The notes: generated from the letters alone by a model not told the origin. A DNA stretch of 64,000 nucleotides from Microbacterium hominis NBRC 15708 (GCF_001592125.1 NZ_BCWI01000020.1:1-64000); one strand, 5' to 3'; shown: positions 9,243-18,423, counted from the stretch's first letter. Numbers and translations are program-made.

Positions 9243-10145
9243 ATGCTGTACAGCCAGACCCCGGCATCCGAGAAGCGGCGCCTGCTGCGCGAACGCCTGC
9301 GCGCGGGAGAGCTCGTCCGCTTCCCCGGCGCGTTCAACCCGCTGTCGGCGCGGCTGATCGAGCAGAAGGGGTTCGAGGGCGTCTACATCTCCGGCGCCGT
9401 CCTGAGCGCCGACCTCGGGCTTCCCGACATCGGGCTCACGACCCTCACGGAGGTCGCCGGCCGCGGCCAGCAGATCGCCCGCATGACCGAGCTCCCGGCG
9501 ATCATCGACGCCGACACCGGCTTCGGCGAGCCGATGAACGTCGCGCGCACCATCCAGACGCTCGAGGACGCGGGGCTCGCGGGCACGCACATCGAAGACC
9601 AGGTCAACCCGAAGCGCTGCGGCCACCTCGACGGCAAGCAGGTCGTCGACACCGGTACCGCGCTGCAGCGCATCCGCGCCGCCGTCGACGCCCGCCGCGA
9701 CCCGAACTTCCTCGTCATGGCGCGCACCGACATCCGTGCGATCGAGGGCCTGGACGCCGCCGTCGACCGCGCCAAGGCGCTCGTGGATGCCGGGGCCGAC
9801 GCGATCTTCCCCGAGGCGATGCGCGACCTCTCGGAGTTCGAGGCCGTGTGCGCCGCCGTCGACGTGCCGGTGCTCGCGAACATGACAGAGTTCGGCAAGA
9901 GCGACCTGTTCACGGTCGACCAGCTGCGGGATGCGGGCGTGCAGATCGTGATCTGGCCGGTCTCCCTCCTGCGGATCGCGATGGGCGCGGCCTCCCGCGC
10001 GCTGGATACCCTGAACGACGAGGGGCGTCTCACGTCCCGTCTCGGCGAGATGCAGCATCGCGCCGAGCTGTACGACCTCATCGACTACGAGGGCTACAAC
10101 CACTTCGATTCGAGCATCTTCGACTTCCAGATCACGAAGGAGTGA
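9243..10145 (+). CDS. prpB: 2-methylisocitrate lyase
   Basis: A 300-residue isocitrate-lyase-superfamily enzyme that splits 2-methylisocitrate into pyruvate and succinate. Visible landmarks are the FPGAFNPLSARLIEQKGFEG opening, the metal/substrate segment IIDADTGFGEP, and the catalytic-loop signature NPKRCGH. The ATG at 9243 is preferred; upstream in-frame codons run through the repeat element and the end of prpD. It ends one base before prpC. Together with prpD and prpC it completes the methylcitrate-cycle genes except for a 2-methylcitrate/aconitate hydratase, which is not in the window. Confidence 0.94.
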   Translation: MLYSQTPASEKRRLLRERLRAGELVRFPGAFNPLSARLIEQKGFEGVYISGAVLSADLGLPDIGLTTLTEVAGRGQQIARMTELPAIIDADTGFGEPMNVARTIQTLEDAGLAGTHIEDQVNPKRCGHLDGKQVVDTGTALQRIRAAVDARRDPNFLVMARTDIRAIEGLDAAVDRAKALVDAGADAIFPEAMRDLSEFEAVCAAVDVPVLANMTEFGKSDLFTVDQLRDAGVQIVIWPVSLLRIAMGAASRALDTLNDEGRLTSRLGEMQHRAELYDLIDYEGYNHFDSSIFDFQITKE

Positions 10146-10146
10146 C

Positions 10147-11337
10147 ATGAGCGACCAGCAGATCCACAAGGGACTGGCGGGCGTCGTCGCCGACACGACC
10201 GCCATCAGCAAGGTCAACCCGGAGACGAACTCCCTGCTCTACCGCGGCTATCCGGTGCACGAGCTGGCCGCGACGCAGCCGGCCGAAGCCGTCGCCTACC
10301 TGCTGTGGAACGGCGAGCTGCCGACCGCCGACCAGCTCGCCGAGCTGCGGGCCACCGAGCGCCGGTACCGCGCGCTCGCCGACGACGTCAGGGCGGTGAT
10401 CGAGCTGACTCCGCTCGACGCGCACCCGATGGACGAGGTGCGCTCCGCCGTCAGCGTGCTCGGCGCCCGCGACCTCGCCGGCACCGGCTCGGTGCTCGAC
10501 GCGAGCGGGTCGCCCGCCGACAACCTCGCCCGCAGCATCCGCCTGTTCGCGGCCCTGCCCGCGATCGTCGCCTACGGACAGCGCCGCCGCCGCGGCCAGG
10601 AGCCCATCGCCCCACGCGACGACCTCGACTACGCGGCCAACTTCCTCTGGATGACCTTCGGCGAGGAGTTCGACCCCGTCGTCGTCGACGCCTTCAACCG
10701 CTCGATGATCCTCTACGCGGAGCACTCCTTCAACGCGTCGACGTTCACGGCGCGGGTGATCACCTCGACCCTCAGCGACCTGTACTCGGCGGTCGTGGGG
10801 GCGATCGGAGCGCTCAAGGGGCCGCTGCACGGCGGCGCGAACGAGGCCGTCCTGCGCATCTTCGACGAGATCGGCGACGCCGACAACGTCGGGCCGTGGC
10901 TCGATCGCGCCCTCGCCGAGAAGCGCAAGATCATGGGCTTCGGCCACCGCGTGTACAAGCACGGCGACTCGCGCGTCCCGACGATGAAGGCCGCCCTCGA
11001 CACGCTCATCGTCCACTACGACCGTCCCGACGTCGAAGCGCTCTACGCGACGCTCGAGCGCGAGTTCGTCGAGCGCAAGGGCATCTACCCCAACCTCGAC
11101 TACCCGTCGGGCCCCGCGTACAACCTGATGGGCTTCGACACGCTCACCTTCACGCCGCTGTTCGTCGCGGCGCGGGTCGTCGGGTGGACCGCCCACATCA
11201 GGGAGCAGGCGGCATCCAACGCGCTCATCCGCCCCCTGTCGGCCTACAGCGGTGTCGACGAGCGGCACGTCGACGGGTTCGTCGACGAGGCCGGCACCTC
11301 GTCGATCGCGCTGCGGGCCGCCGAAGCCGAGGGCTGA
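10147..11337 (+). CDS. prpC: 2-methylcitrate synthase / citrate synthase
   Basis: A 396-residue type II citrate synthase-fold protein that condenses propanoyl-CoA (or acetyl-CoA) with oxaloacetate. Active-site motifs are present: EHSFNASTFTARV (catalytic His), MGFGHRVYKHGDSR (second His) and NLDYPSG (catalytic Asp), with GPLHGGANEAV between. The N-terminus KGLAGVVADTTAISKVN fits actinobacterial PrpC better than housekeeping GltA. The start lies one base after the prpB stop, so translation is coupled. Bifunctional activity is usual in the family but cannot be read from sequence. Confidence 0.93.
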   Translation: MSDQQIHKGLAGVVADTTAISKVNPETNSLLYRGYPVHELAATQPAEAVAYLLWNGELPTADQLAELRATERRYRALADDVRAVIELTPLDAHPMDEVRSAVSVLGARDLAGTGSVLDASGSPADNLARSIRLFAALPAIVAYGQRRRRGQEPIAPRDDLDYAANFLWMTFGEEFDPVVVDAFNRSMILYAEHSFNASTFTARVITSTLSDLYSAVVGAIGALKGPLHGGANEAVLRIFDEIGDADNVGPWLDRALAEKRKIMGFGHRVYKHGDSRVPTMKAALDTLIVHYDRPDVEALYATLEREFVERKGIYPNLDYPSGPAYNLMGFDTLTFTPLFVAARVVGWTAHIREQAASNALIRPLSAYSGVDERHVDGFVDEAGTSSIALRAAEAEG

Positions 11338-11343
11338 GCGGAC

Positions 11344-12513
11344 ATGCGCACCGCCGTCATCGTCGACGTCGTGCGCACCCCGTCCGGGCGCGGTAAGCCG
11401 GGCGGGGCGCTCAGCGGCATCCATCCCGTCGACCTCGCGGCCGAGGTGCTGCGCGCGACGCTGGCGCGCAACGGGCTCGCCTCGACGCAGGTCGACGACG
11501 TGCTGCTCGGCTGCGTCAGTCAGGTCGGCGAGCAGACGATGAACGTCGCCCGGCAGGCGGTGCTCGCCGCCGGCTTCGACGAGCGGGTGCCGGCGACGAC
11601 GATCGACCGGCAGTGCGGATCGAGCCAGCAGGCCGCGCACTTCGCCGCCCAGGGCGTCATCTCCGGCCAGTACGACGTGGTCATCGCGGGAGGCGTCGAG
11701 TCGATGAGCCGGGTGCCGCTGGGTGTCGCGGCCTCCGTCGCGGGCTCGCCCTTCTCGCCGGGGCTGCACGCGCGCTACCCCGACGGGCTCGTGAACCAGG
11801 GCGTCTCCGCGGAGCTCATCGCCGCGCGCTGGGGGTTCTCGCGCGAAGAGCTCGACGCGTTCGCGGCGGAGTCCCACGAGCGGGCGGCCGAGGCGCAGGC
11901 GCGGGGCCGGTTCGCCTCGCAGATGCTCGCGGTCGCCGGGGTCACGGCCGATGAGACGGTGCGACCGGGAACGACCGTCGCCGCCCTGGCCGGGCTGGCG
12001 CCCGCCTTCCGGACGGATGCCGCGGCGCAGCGCTTCCCCCAGATCGACTGGCGGATCACCCCCGGCAACTCCTCGCCGTTGACCGACGGCGCCTCCGCGG
12101 CGCTGATCATGAGCGAGGAGAAGGCGCTCGAGCTCGGGCTCACACCCCGGGCCCGCTTCCATGCCTTCGCGGTCGTCGGCGACGATCCCCTCCTGATGCT
12201 GACGGGGCCGATCCCCGCGACGCGGCGCATCCTCGAGCGGAGCGGGCTGACGATCGACGACCTCGACGCCTACGAGGTGAACGAGGCGTTCGCGTCGGTG
12301 CCCCTCGCCTGGGCGGCAGAGCTCGGGGCGGATGCCGCAAAGCTCAACCCGTGGGGAGGGGCGATCGCGCTCGGTCACGCGCTCGGATCCAGCGGCACGC
12401 GCCTGCTCGGAACGCTGCTCGCGCACCTCGAGGCCACGGGCGGTCGCTACGGCCTGCAGACGATGTGCGAGGGCGGCGGCATGGCCAACGCGACGATCAT
12501 CGAACGGCTGTAG
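11344..12513 (+). CDS. Acetyl-CoA acyltransferase (thiolase)
   Basis: A 389-residue thiolase starting six bases after prpC, so probably on the prp transcript. The nucleophile is Cys91 in DRQCGSSQQA, the active-site His is in GGAIALGHALGSSG, and the second Cys in MCEGGGMANA. NEAFASVPLAWA and NPWGG are also typical. Thiolases of this type cleave 3-oxoacyl-CoA during fatty-acid or branched-chain degradation. The acyl-CoA dehydrogenase and enoyl-CoA hydratase downstream give a partial beta-oxidation set, but no 3-hydroxyacyl-CoA dehydrogenase is in the window. Chain-length preference is unknown. Confidence 0.9.
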   Translation: MRTAVIVDVVRTPSGRGKPGGALSGIHPVDLAAEVLRATLARNGLASTQVDDVLLGCVSQVGEQTMNVARQAVLAAGFDERVPATTIDRQCGSSQQAAHFAAQGVISGQYDVVIAGGVESMSRVPLGVAASVAGSPFSPGLHARYPDGLVNQGVSAELIAARWGFSREELDAFAAESHERAAEAQARGRFASQMLAVAGVTADETVRPGTTVAALAGLAPAFRTDAAAQRFPQIDWRITPGNSSPLTDGASAALIMSEEKALELGLTPRARFHAFAVVGDDPLLMLTGPIPATRRILERSGLTIDDLDAYEVNEAFASVPLAWAAELGADAAKLNPWGGAIALGHALGSSGTRLLGTLLAHLEATGGRYGLQTMCEGGGMANATIIERL

Positions 12514-12529
12514 GGGGGGCGGCGTCCCA

Positions 12530-12551
12530 TTTACTAGGACGTCCATGTAAA
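12530..12551. promoter_or_regulatory. 22-bp operator-like palindrome upstream of acyl-CoA dehydrogenase
   Basis: The arrangement TTTAC-TA-GGACGTCC-AT-GTAAA is symmetric in 18 of 22 positions: the GTAAA/TTTAC arms and the GGACGTCC core are perfect. It lies 64 bases before the acyl-CoA dehydrogenase start. The length and symmetry suit a TetR-family dimer pair, suggesting that the dehydrogenase/hydratase pair has its own regulated promoter although it follows the thiolase gene. The regulator cannot be assigned; TetR genes at 25047 and 41534 are candidates only. Confidence 0.65.
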
Positions 12552-12615
12552 ATGATCGCTGTGCCCTACCCGGCACGATTCTGGCTGTCGATCTGTTTCA
12601 CAAGGGCGTGACGCG

Positions 12616-13770
12616 ATGAGCATGACTTTCACCCCCTCGCTCTCCGCCGATGAGCGCGGAGCGATCCTCGACGCGGTGCGCGAGTTCGCGCGCACCCGGC
12701 TCGAGCCGCACGCTCTGGAGTGGGACCGCGACAAGCACTTCCCCCGCGACGTGCTCGCCGACGCCGGTGAGCTGGGGCTCGGCGGACTGTACGTGCGCGA
12801 GGACGTCGGCGGCACCGGGCTCGCGCGCGAGGACGCCGCGCTGATCTTCGAGCACCTGGCGATGGGCGACCCGACGATCGCGGCCTACATCAGCATCCAC
12901 AACATGGTCGCGTGGATGATCGACACCCACGGCACCGAGGCGCAGCGCCACGAGTGGCTGCCGCGGCTGACGACCCTGCGCGACCTCGGCGCCTACTGCC
13001 TCACCGAGCCCGGTGCCGGCTCGGATGCCGCGGCCATCACCACCAGTGCGATCGCCGACGGCGACGCGTACGTGCTCACCGGCGTGAAGCAGTTCATCTC
13101 CGGCGCCGGCGACGCCGCGGTCTACGTCGTGATGGCCCGTACCGGCGAGCCCGGGGCGCGCGGGATCAGCGCCTTCCTGGTTCCGGCGGACGCCGTGGGG
13201 CTGAGCTTCGGCCCCAACGAGCGCAAGATGGGGTGGAACGCGCAGCCCACCCGCCAGGTGATCCTCGACGAGGTGCGGGTGCCGGCATCCGCTCTGCTGG
13301 GAAGCGAGGGCGGCGGGTTCCGCATCGCGATGAGCGGTCTCAACGGCGGCCGCGTCAACATCGCGGCCTGCTCCGTCGGCGGTGCCCAGTGGGCGCTCGA
13401 TCGTGCCGTGCGCTACGTGCACGAGCGCTTCACGTTCGGCGAGGCGCTGGCCGAACGCCAGAGCGTGGTGTTCGCGCTCGCCGATATGGCGACCCAGCTG
13501 CAGGCGGCCCGCGCGCTCGTCCGCGACGCCGCCCGCGCGATCGACACCCACGCCGACGACGTCGCGGTGCAGTGCGCGATGGCCAAGCGCTTCGCGACCG
13601 ATGCCGGCTTCGAGGTCGCCAACCGTGCGCTGCAGCTGCACGGCGGCTACGGCTACCTGCAGGAGTACGGCATCGAGAAGGTGGTGCGCGATCTGCGGGT
13701 GCATCAGATCCTGGAGGGCACGAACGAGATCATGCGCGTGATCATCGGCCGCGATGTTCTGGGAGCATGA
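12616..13770 (+). CDS. Acyl-CoA dehydrogenase (short/branched-chain, isobutyryl-CoA type)
   Basis: A 384-residue flavoprotein that oxidises acyl-CoA to enoyl-CoA and passes electrons to ETF. Family signatures are [24 protein letters not shown] (FAD/substrate region), [31 protein letters not shown] and the C-terminal [14 protein letters not shown], whose Glu367 is the catalytic-base position. The GWNAQPT segment and overall length resemble isobutyryl- and short-branched-chain acyl-CoA dehydrogenases, fitting valine degradation, but straight short-chain substrates are possible. It follows a regulator-like palindrome and is four bases from the enoyl-CoA hydratase. Its electron acceptor genes, etfBA, lie 1.4 kb downstream. 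Confidence 0.9.
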   Translation: MSMTFTPSLSADERGAILDAVREFARTRLEPHALEWDRDKHFPRDVLADAGELGLGGLYVREDVGGTGLAREDAALIFEHLAMGDPTIAAYISIHNMVAWMIDTHGTEAQRHEWLPRLTTLRDLGAYCLTEPGAGSDAAAITTSAIADGDAYVLTGVKQFISGAGDAAVYVVMARTGEPGARGISAFLVPADAVGLSFGPNERKMGWNAQPTRQVILDEVRVPASALLGSEGGGFRIAMSGLNGGRVNIAACSVGGAQWALDRAVRYVHERFTFGEALAERQSVVFALADMATQLQAARALVRDAARAIDTHADDVAVQCAMAKRFATDAGFEVANRALQLHGGYGYLQEYGIEKVVRDLRVHQILEGTNEIMRVIIGRDVLGA

Positions 13771-13774
13771 GCAC

Positions 13775-14551
13775 ATGAGCGACTACTCCACCCTCCTCGT
13801 CTCCACCCGCGGCCGCGTCGGGTGGATCACCCTGAACCGCCCCGAGGCGCTCAACGCGCTCAACTCCACGCTGCTGGGCGAGCTGGCCGACGCGGCCGTC
13901 GCGTTCGACGCCGACGAGCAGATCGGCTGCATCGTCGTGACCGGGTCGGAGCGCGCGTTCGCCGCCGGTGCCGACATCAAGGAGATGGAGGACAAGTCGC
14001 CGGTCGAGATGTCGCTGCGCAGCCCCTTCACCGGTCTCGAGGCCTTCTCGCGCGTGCGCACGCCGGTCATCGCCGCCGTCGCGGGGTACGCACTCGGCGG
14101 GGGGTGCGAGCTGGCGATGGCGTGCGACATCATCCTCGCCGCCGACACCGCGCGTTTCGGCCAGCCCGAGATCACGCTCGGCGTCATCCCCGGTCTCGGC
14201 GGCACCCAGCGCCTGCCGCGCGCGATCGGCTACTACAAGGCGGCCGAGCTCGTCCTCACGGGCCGCATGATGGATGCCGCGGAGGCCGAGCGCTCCGGCC
14301 TCGTCTCGCGCGTCGTCCCCGCCGCCGACCTGCTCGCCGAGGCGGAGGCCATGGCCGATCAGATCGCGGCGAAGTCGCTGCCGGTGCTCTACGCCGCCAA
14401 GGAGTCGCTGCGGGCGTCGCTGGAGACGACCGGTGCGGAGGGGCTGCGGTTCGAGAAGCAGGTGTTCACGTCGCTGTTCGGCCTCGACGACCAGAAGGAG
14501 GGCATGGCCGCCTTCCGCGAGAAGCGCGCACCGAGGTTCACGAATCGCTGA
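13775..14551 (+). CDS. Enoyl-CoA hydratase
   Basis: A 258-residue crotonase-fold enzyme. The ATG at 13775, four bases past the dehydrogenase stop, gives the normal N-terminus; an ATG at 13754 would lie inside the upstream gene. The oxyanion-hole segments [11 protein letters not shown] and [12 protein letters not shown] are intact, and both catalytic glutamates (Glu112 in GGCELA, Glu132 in GQPEITLG) are present, so true hydratase activity on 2-enoyl-CoA is expected. The [15 protein letters not shown] run is typical of EchA. The 3' end overlaps the convergent MarR gene by 14 bases. Confidence 0.92.
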   Translation: MSDYSTLLVSTRGRVGWITLNRPEALNALNSTLLGELADAAVAFDADEQIGCIVVTGSERAFAAGADIKEMEDKSPVEMSLRSPFTGLEAFSRVRTPVIAAVAGYALGGGCELAMACDIILAADTARFGQPEITLGVIPGLGGTQRLPRAIGYYKAAELVLTGRMMDAAEAERSGLVSRVVPAADLLAEAEAMADQIAAKSLPVLYAAKESLRASLETTGAEGLRFEKQVFTSLFGLDDQKEGMAAFREKRAPRFTNR

Positions 14552-15056
14552 CCACGTCGCCGGCGCCGGCGCGCAGCCGCGCCACGATCGCGATGAGCGC
14601 CTCCACGTCGCCGTCGTCGAGGCCCGGCGCCGCGAACACGCGGGCGTTGAGCGCCGCCGTGGCACGCGCCGCCAGCTCGCGTCCCGCCGGGGTCAGTGCG
14701 ACGAGCGTCGCACGCCGATCGCCCGGGTGGGGCTCGCGCGTGACCAGTCCGGCTGCTTCGAGCCGATCGACGGTGTTCGTCACGCTCGTGGGATGCACCT
14801 GCAGGCGGCTCGCCGCCGAGGACAGCGGCATCCGCCCCGCGCGGGTGAAGCTCAGCAGGGTCAGCAGCTCGTACCGCGCGAAGGTGAGGGCGAACGGCTT
14901 CAGCGCCTCATCGACACGGGCCAGGAGCAGCTGGTGGGCGCGCATGATGCTCGTGACGGCGGTCATGCCGGCCGCGGCATCCGCCCAGCCGTGCTCCACC
15001 CACTGCCGGCGCGCCTCGGCGATGGGGTCGCGGCGCGGCGACGGGTCACGGTTCAC
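14538..15056 (-). CDS. MarR-family transcriptional regulator (etf-associated)
   Basis: 172 residues. The GTG at 15056 has GAGGAGG five bases upstream. A winged helix-turn-helix occupies about residues 55-125 ([32 protein letters not shown], wing [14 protein letters not shown]), flanked by dimerisation helices. The recognition helix [14 protein letters not shown] is typical of MarR proteins controlling catabolic or acyl-CoA genes. Divergence from etfB, with two inverted repeats in the shared 112-bp region, makes autoregulation and control of etfBA likely. The ligand is unknown; CoA thioesters are a reasonable guess from context. Confidence 0.88.
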   Translation of the reverse strand: MNRDPSPRRDPIAEARRQWVEHGWADAAAGMTAVTSIMRAHQLLLARVDEALKPFALTFARYELLTLLSFTRAGRMPLSSAASRLQVHPTSVTNTVDRLEAAGLVTREPHPGDRRATLVALTPAGRELAARATAALNARVFAAPGLDDGDVEALIAIVARLRAGAGDVVSDS

Positions 15057-15083
15057 GGGTCCTCCTCGGAGCGGGTGTGTGCT

Positions 15084-15101
15084 CTCACGCTAGCGCGTGA
15101 G
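15084..15101. promoter_or_regulatory. Perfect inverted repeat CTCACGC-tagc-GCGTGAG
   Basis: Seven-base perfect arms around a 4-base centre, 27 bases upstream of the MarR start and inside the marR-etfB divergent region. Size and symmetry match a MarR dimer site. Confidence 0.6.
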
Positions 15102-15102
15102 C

Positions 15103-15129
15103 CTCAGTGTCAACGGATGCGATACTGAG
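15103..15129. promoter_or_regulatory. Inverted repeat CTCAGT-N15-ACTGAG before the etfB -10
   Basis: Six-base perfect arms separated by 15 bases, immediately upstream of a -10-like TAGAAT at 15140-15145 for etfB. It adjoins the first repeat, so the two may form a double operator for the neighbouring MarR protein. Confidence 0.4.
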
Positions 15130-15168
15130 TCGCACCTTCTAGAATGAGTGCGTCGTGAAGGAGAACCG

Positions 15169-15945
15169 ATGAAGATCGTGGTGCTGGTCAAAGAAGTCCC
15201 CGACACCTATGGCGACCGGAGGCTCGATCTCGAGACCGGTCTCGCCGACCGCGGCGCCTCGGACCGCGTGCTCGACGAGATCGGAGAGCGGGCGCTCGAA
15301 GTGGCGCTGAGCTACGCCGACGCGCACCCCGGCACCGAGGTCACGGTCGTCTCGATGGCCTCCGAGGATGCCGCCGCGACCGTGCGCAAGGGTCTCGCCA
15401 TGGGGGCGGCGTCCGCGGTGCAGGTCGTCGACCCCGCGCTCTCCGGCGCCGACCTGGGCGTCACCGCCGCCGTGCTGGCCGCCGCCGTCCGACGGGCGGG
15501 GTTCGACCTCGTCATCACCGGCAACCTCTCCACCGACGGCACGGGCGGGGTGCTTCCCGCCATGATCGCCGAGCATCTGCAGGTGCCCCAGGCCACCGCC
15601 CTCTCGTCGGTCGAGATCGGCGAGAGCGAGGTCGCCGGAACGCGGGCGACCGACTTCGGCACGGCACGCGTGACGGCGCCGCTGCCCGCCGTGATCTCGA
15701 TCACTGAGGCGCTGCCCGACGCCCGATTCCCGAACTTCAAGGGCATCATGGCGGCGAAGAAGAAGCCGTTCGAGACGGTCTCGCTCGCCGACCTCGACGT
15801 CGATGTCGACCCGGCCTCCGCGCCGCAGTCGATCATGACCGCCGTCGGACAGAAGCCGCCGCGCGGCGCGGGTGTGAAGATCGTCGATGAGGGGGATGCC
15901 GCCGACAAGCTCGCCGCGTTCCTCGTCGAGAACAGACTGGCCTGA
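15169..15945 (+). CDS. etfB: Electron transfer flavoprotein subunit beta
   Basis: 258 residues. The ATG at 15169 follows AAGGAG at a good distance and gives the standard N-terminus [20 protein letters not shown]. The EtfB core is visible: [20 protein letters not shown], the [15 protein letters not shown] segment corresponding to the region contacting AMP, and [20 protein letters not shown] near the docking loop. With EtfA it forms the soluble FAD/AMP heterodimer that collects electrons from acyl-CoA dehydrogenases. The gene heads an etfB-etfA-cytochrome b operon under a divergent MarR regulator. Confidence 0.95.
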   Translation: MKIVVLVKEVPDTYGDRRLDLETGLADRGASDRVLDEIGERALEVALSYADAHPGTEVTVVSMASEDAAATVRKGLAMGAASAVQVVDPALSGADLGVTAAVLAAAVRRAGFDLVITGNLSTDGTGGVLPAMIAEHLQVPQATALSSVEIGESEVAGTRATDFGTARVTAPLPAVISITEALPDARFPNFKGIMAAKKKPFETVSLADLDVDVDPASAPQSIMTAVGQKPPRGAGVKIVDEGDAADKLAAFLVENRLA

Positions 15946-15965
15946 GGAACAAGGTGGGAAACGAC

Positions 15966-16952
15966 ATGGTGGACTTCGCCGCGGATTCGATCCTCGTCCT
16001 GCTGGACGTCACCCCGGCCGGTGAGCTCGCGAGCTCGGCCGCGGGGCTCCTCGGGGCCGCCGCCGGTATCGGTGCGCCCGTCGCGCTGGTCGTCGCCGAC
16101 GAGTCGCGCCACGCGGCGCTCGTCGAGGCCGCCGGCGCGCTCGGCGCGCCCCTCGTGCTGACCGCCCCGCTCGGCGGTGCGGACAGCGCCCTCACCGTCC
16201 CGCTCGTCGACGCGCTCGCCGCGGCATCCGCGCTCGTGCAGCCGGACGCGGTGCTGGTGTCGAACTCGATCGAGGGCCGCGACGTCGCCGGCCGCTTCGC
16301 GGCGCGCACCCGCTCGGCGCTCGCGGTGGACGCGGTGGGCGTCGCCCGCGACGAGGAGGGCGTGCTGGCGCAGCACTCCGTTTACGGCGGGTCGTACAAC
16401 GTCACGAGCGCGCCGACGTTCGGGACCCTCGTGGTGACGGTCCGGCAGGGAGCCGTCGACGCGCGCGCCGCGTCGACGGCGGCGCAGGCCGTGCCGCTGG
16501 AGGTCGCCGCCTCGGGCGCGCCCGCCGCGCGGATCACCGGCTTCGAGGCGGAGGTCGCCGCGTCGTCGCGGCCCGAGCTGCGCGGCGCCGCGAAGGTCGT
16601 CTCGGGCGGGCGCGGACTCGGCTCGGCCGAGAAGTTCGCGCTGGTCGAGCAGCTCGCCGACACCCTCGGCGCCGCGGTGGGTGCCTCGCGGGCGGCCGTG
16701 GATGCCGGCTACGTCCCTTACTCGCACCAGGTCGGCCAGACCGGCGTCTCCGTCTCGCCGCAGCTGTACGTCGCGCTCGGCATCTCCGGCGCGATCCAGC
16801 ACAAGGCGGGCATGCAGACCGCCAAGACGATCGTCGCGATCAATAAAGACGGCGACGCCCCCATCTTCGACATCGCCGACTTCGGCATCGTGGGGGACGT
16901 GTTCACGGTCGTCCCGCAGCTCATCGCGGCCCTCGAAGCCAGGAAGGCCTGA
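15966..16952 (+). CDS. etfA: Electron transfer flavoprotein subunit alpha
   Basis: 328 residues from the ATG at 15966 (AGGTGG eight bases upstream, N-terminus [16 protein letters not shown]); a GTG at 15954 with its own GAGG would add four residues. The C-terminal FAD domain is intact: [35 protein letters not shown], the [20 protein letters not shown] stretch and [19 protein letters not shown]. These contact FAD and identify a conventional ETF rather than a FixB-type bifurcating form, though that distinction is inferred. The stop overlaps the start of the membrane cytochrome gene (TGATG), an unusual tight coupling. Confidence 0.95.
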   Translation: MVDFAADSILVLLDVTPAGELASSAAGLLGAAAGIGAPVALVVADESRHAALVEAAGALGAPLVLTAPLGGADSALTVPLVDALAAASALVQPDAVLVSNSIEGRDVAGRFAARTRSALAVDAVGVARDEEGVLAQHSVYGGSYNVTSAPTFGTLVVTVRQGAVDARAASTAAQAVPLEVAASGAPAARITGFEAEVAASSRPELRGAAKVVSGGRGLGSAEKFALVEQLADTLGAAVGASRAAVDAGYVPYSHQVGQTGVSVSPQLYVALGISGAIQHKAGMQTAKTIVAINKDGDAPIFDIADFGIVGDVFTVVPQLIAALEARKA

Positions 16953-18403
16953 TGGCGACGGGAGGATCGTCGGTGCGCCGGGGGCTTCCCCGCGTCGCCG
17001 GAGGCGAGCCGTGGCCGCCCCTCGACACCGGGAGCGCTGAGGCGGCGGTGGTGGAGACGGTGACGGAGGCGGCCCCCGCTGCGGCCGTCGCGCCCTCTCC
17101 GGCCGCGTCCTCGGCGGTGCGGCGCGGACTCCCGCGCACGCCCGGGGGAGAGCCCTGGCCCGAGGTAGCGGAGATTCCTGCCGTCGTGGAGGTCGCCGCC
17201 GTCGCGGAGGTCGCCGCCGTCGCGGAGGTCGCCGAGCCCGTGCGCGAGCAGGGCGTCGGGGTGCGGCGCGGGCTGCCGCGCGTGGCCGGGGGAGAGGCCT
17301 GGCCGCCGGCAGACACGACGGTGCCGATGGCGGAAGCACCGGCAGAGGTCGTCGCGCCGACCGCTGCACCCGCGGTCTCGGCGGTGCCCGAAGGCCCCCG
17401 CGCGCCGCTGACGGTACCGCGGAGCGCGTGGGCGGGGCGCGCGGTGTCCCACCGCCCCATCCCGAAGACCGAGCCGCGACGGGTCGGACCGTTCACCCGC
17501 ACGCAGTGGGCCGGAGCCGTCGTCGTCGGGGGCCTCGCACTGCTGTTCGCGGCGGGCATGGCCGTGCTCGCGGTGAGGTTCCTGCTGAGCCTGGACGGCA
17601 TGCGGGACTTCCTCGCGACCTACCCGGGGGAGTACCACCTTCCCGACGGCGCCCCCGTCGGCATCCCCGCCTGGCTGGGCTGGCAGCACTTCTTCAACGT
17701 GTTCCTGATGGTGCTGATCATCCGCTCGGGCCTCACCATCCGTCGCGAGAAGCGTCCCACCGTGTTCTGGGCGCCCAAGAACAACCCCAAGGGCAAGACC
17801 AGCCTGACGATCTGGTTCCATCAGGCGCTCGACATCCTGTGGCTGGTCAACGGCGCCGTCTTCATCGTCCTGCTGTTCGTCACCGGGCAGTGGATGCGGA
17901 TCGTGCCGACGAGCTGGGAGGTGTTCCCCAACGCGCTCAGCGCCGCGCTGCAGTACGTGTCGCTGGATTGGCCCACCGAGAACGGCTGGGTCAACTACAA
18001 CTCGCTGCAGCAGCTCGCGTACTTCTCGACCGTCTTCATCGCGGCCCCGCTCGCGGCGATCACGGGCTACCGCATGAGCGGGATGTGGCCGAAGAAGAAC
18101 CTCACGCTCAGCGCCGCCTACCCCATCGAGTGGGCGCGGAAGGTGCACTTCCCGGTGATGCTGTTCTTCGTGGTGTTCATCGTGATCCACGTCGTGCTGG
18201 TGCTGGCGACGGGGGCGCTGCGCAACCTCAACCACATGTACGCCGCGCAGGGCTCCGTGGATCCGACCGCCTACGCCGACAACTGGACCGGATTCTGGCT
18301 GTTCGTCGTCTCGCTCGTCGTGATCGCCGGAGCCTGGGTGGCGGCGCGGCCGCTCGTGCTGGCGCCCATCGCGCGTCTGTTCGGGACGGTCAGCGGACGC
18401 TGA
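16952..18403 (+). CDS. Membrane cytochrome b/b6-type protein with repeated N-terminal motif, coupled to etfA
   Basis: 483 residues. Residues 1-170 are soluble and rich in Ala, Val, Glu and Pro, with three copies of a VRRGLPRxxGGExWP motif at residues 8, 56 and 104. From about 180 onward come hydrophobic helices of the formate-dehydrogenase-type cytochrome b family: GAVVVGGLALLFAAG, WQHFFNVFLMVLII, FHQALDILWLVNGAVFIVLL, a central helix, and KVHFPVMLFFVVFIVIHVVL. Histidines in WQHF, WFHQ, KVHF and VIHV are plausible haem ligands. Translational coupling to etfA suggests that it accepts electrons from ETF or an ETF partner and delivers them to quinone; this is inference. No ETF-quinone oxidoreductase is in the window. 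Confidence 0.8.
   Translation: MATGGSSVRRGLPRVAGGEPWPPLDTGSAEAAVVETVTEAAPAAAVAPSPAASSAVRRGLPRTPGGEPWPEVAEIPAVVEVAAVAEVAAVAEVAEPVREQGVGVRRGLPRVAGGEAWPPADTTVPMAEAPAEVVAPTAAPAVSAVPEGPRAPLTVPRSAWAGRAVSHRPIPKTEPRRVGPFTRTQWAGAVVVGGLALLFAAGMAVLAVRFLLSLDGMRDFLATYPGEYHLPDGAPVGIPAWLGWQHFFNVFLMVLIIRSGLTIRREKRPTVFWAPKNNPKGKTSLTIWFHQALDILWLVNGAVFIVLLFVTGQWMRIVPTSWEVFPNALSAALQYVSLDWPTENGWVNYNSLQQLAYFSTVFIAAPLAAITGYRMSGMWPKKNLTLSAAYPIEWARKVHFPVMLFFVVFIVIHVVLVLATGALRNLNHMYAAQGSVDPTAYADNWTGFWLFVVSLVVIAGAWVAARPLVLAPIARLFGTVSGR
16973..17308 (+). repeat. Three in-frame motif repeats at 144-bp spacing in the cytochrome b gene
   Basis: Copies at 16973-17020, 17117-17164 and 17261-17308 encode VRRGLPRVAGGEPWPP, VRRGLPRTPGGEPWPE and VRRGLPRVAGGEAWPP. 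Spacing is exactly 48 codons each time, while the linkers differ in sequence. The second linker also holds imperfect tandem copies of an 18-base unit (GCGGAGGTCGCCGCCGTC, about 17191-17240) that encode AEVAAV. Confidence 0.85.
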
Positions 18404-18410
18404 CCGTCCC
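18383..18410. terminator. Bidirectional terminator-type hairpin between cytochrome b and GNAT genes
   Basis: GGGACGGTCAGCG and CGCTGACCGTCCC form perfect 13-base arms around a GA centre. The TGA stop of the cytochrome gene lies inside the right arm. The location between convergent genes suits a bidirectional terminator. There is no U-tract, as is usual in high-GC actinobacteria. Confidence 0.75.
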
Positions 18411-18423
18411 CCGGCGGACGCCG

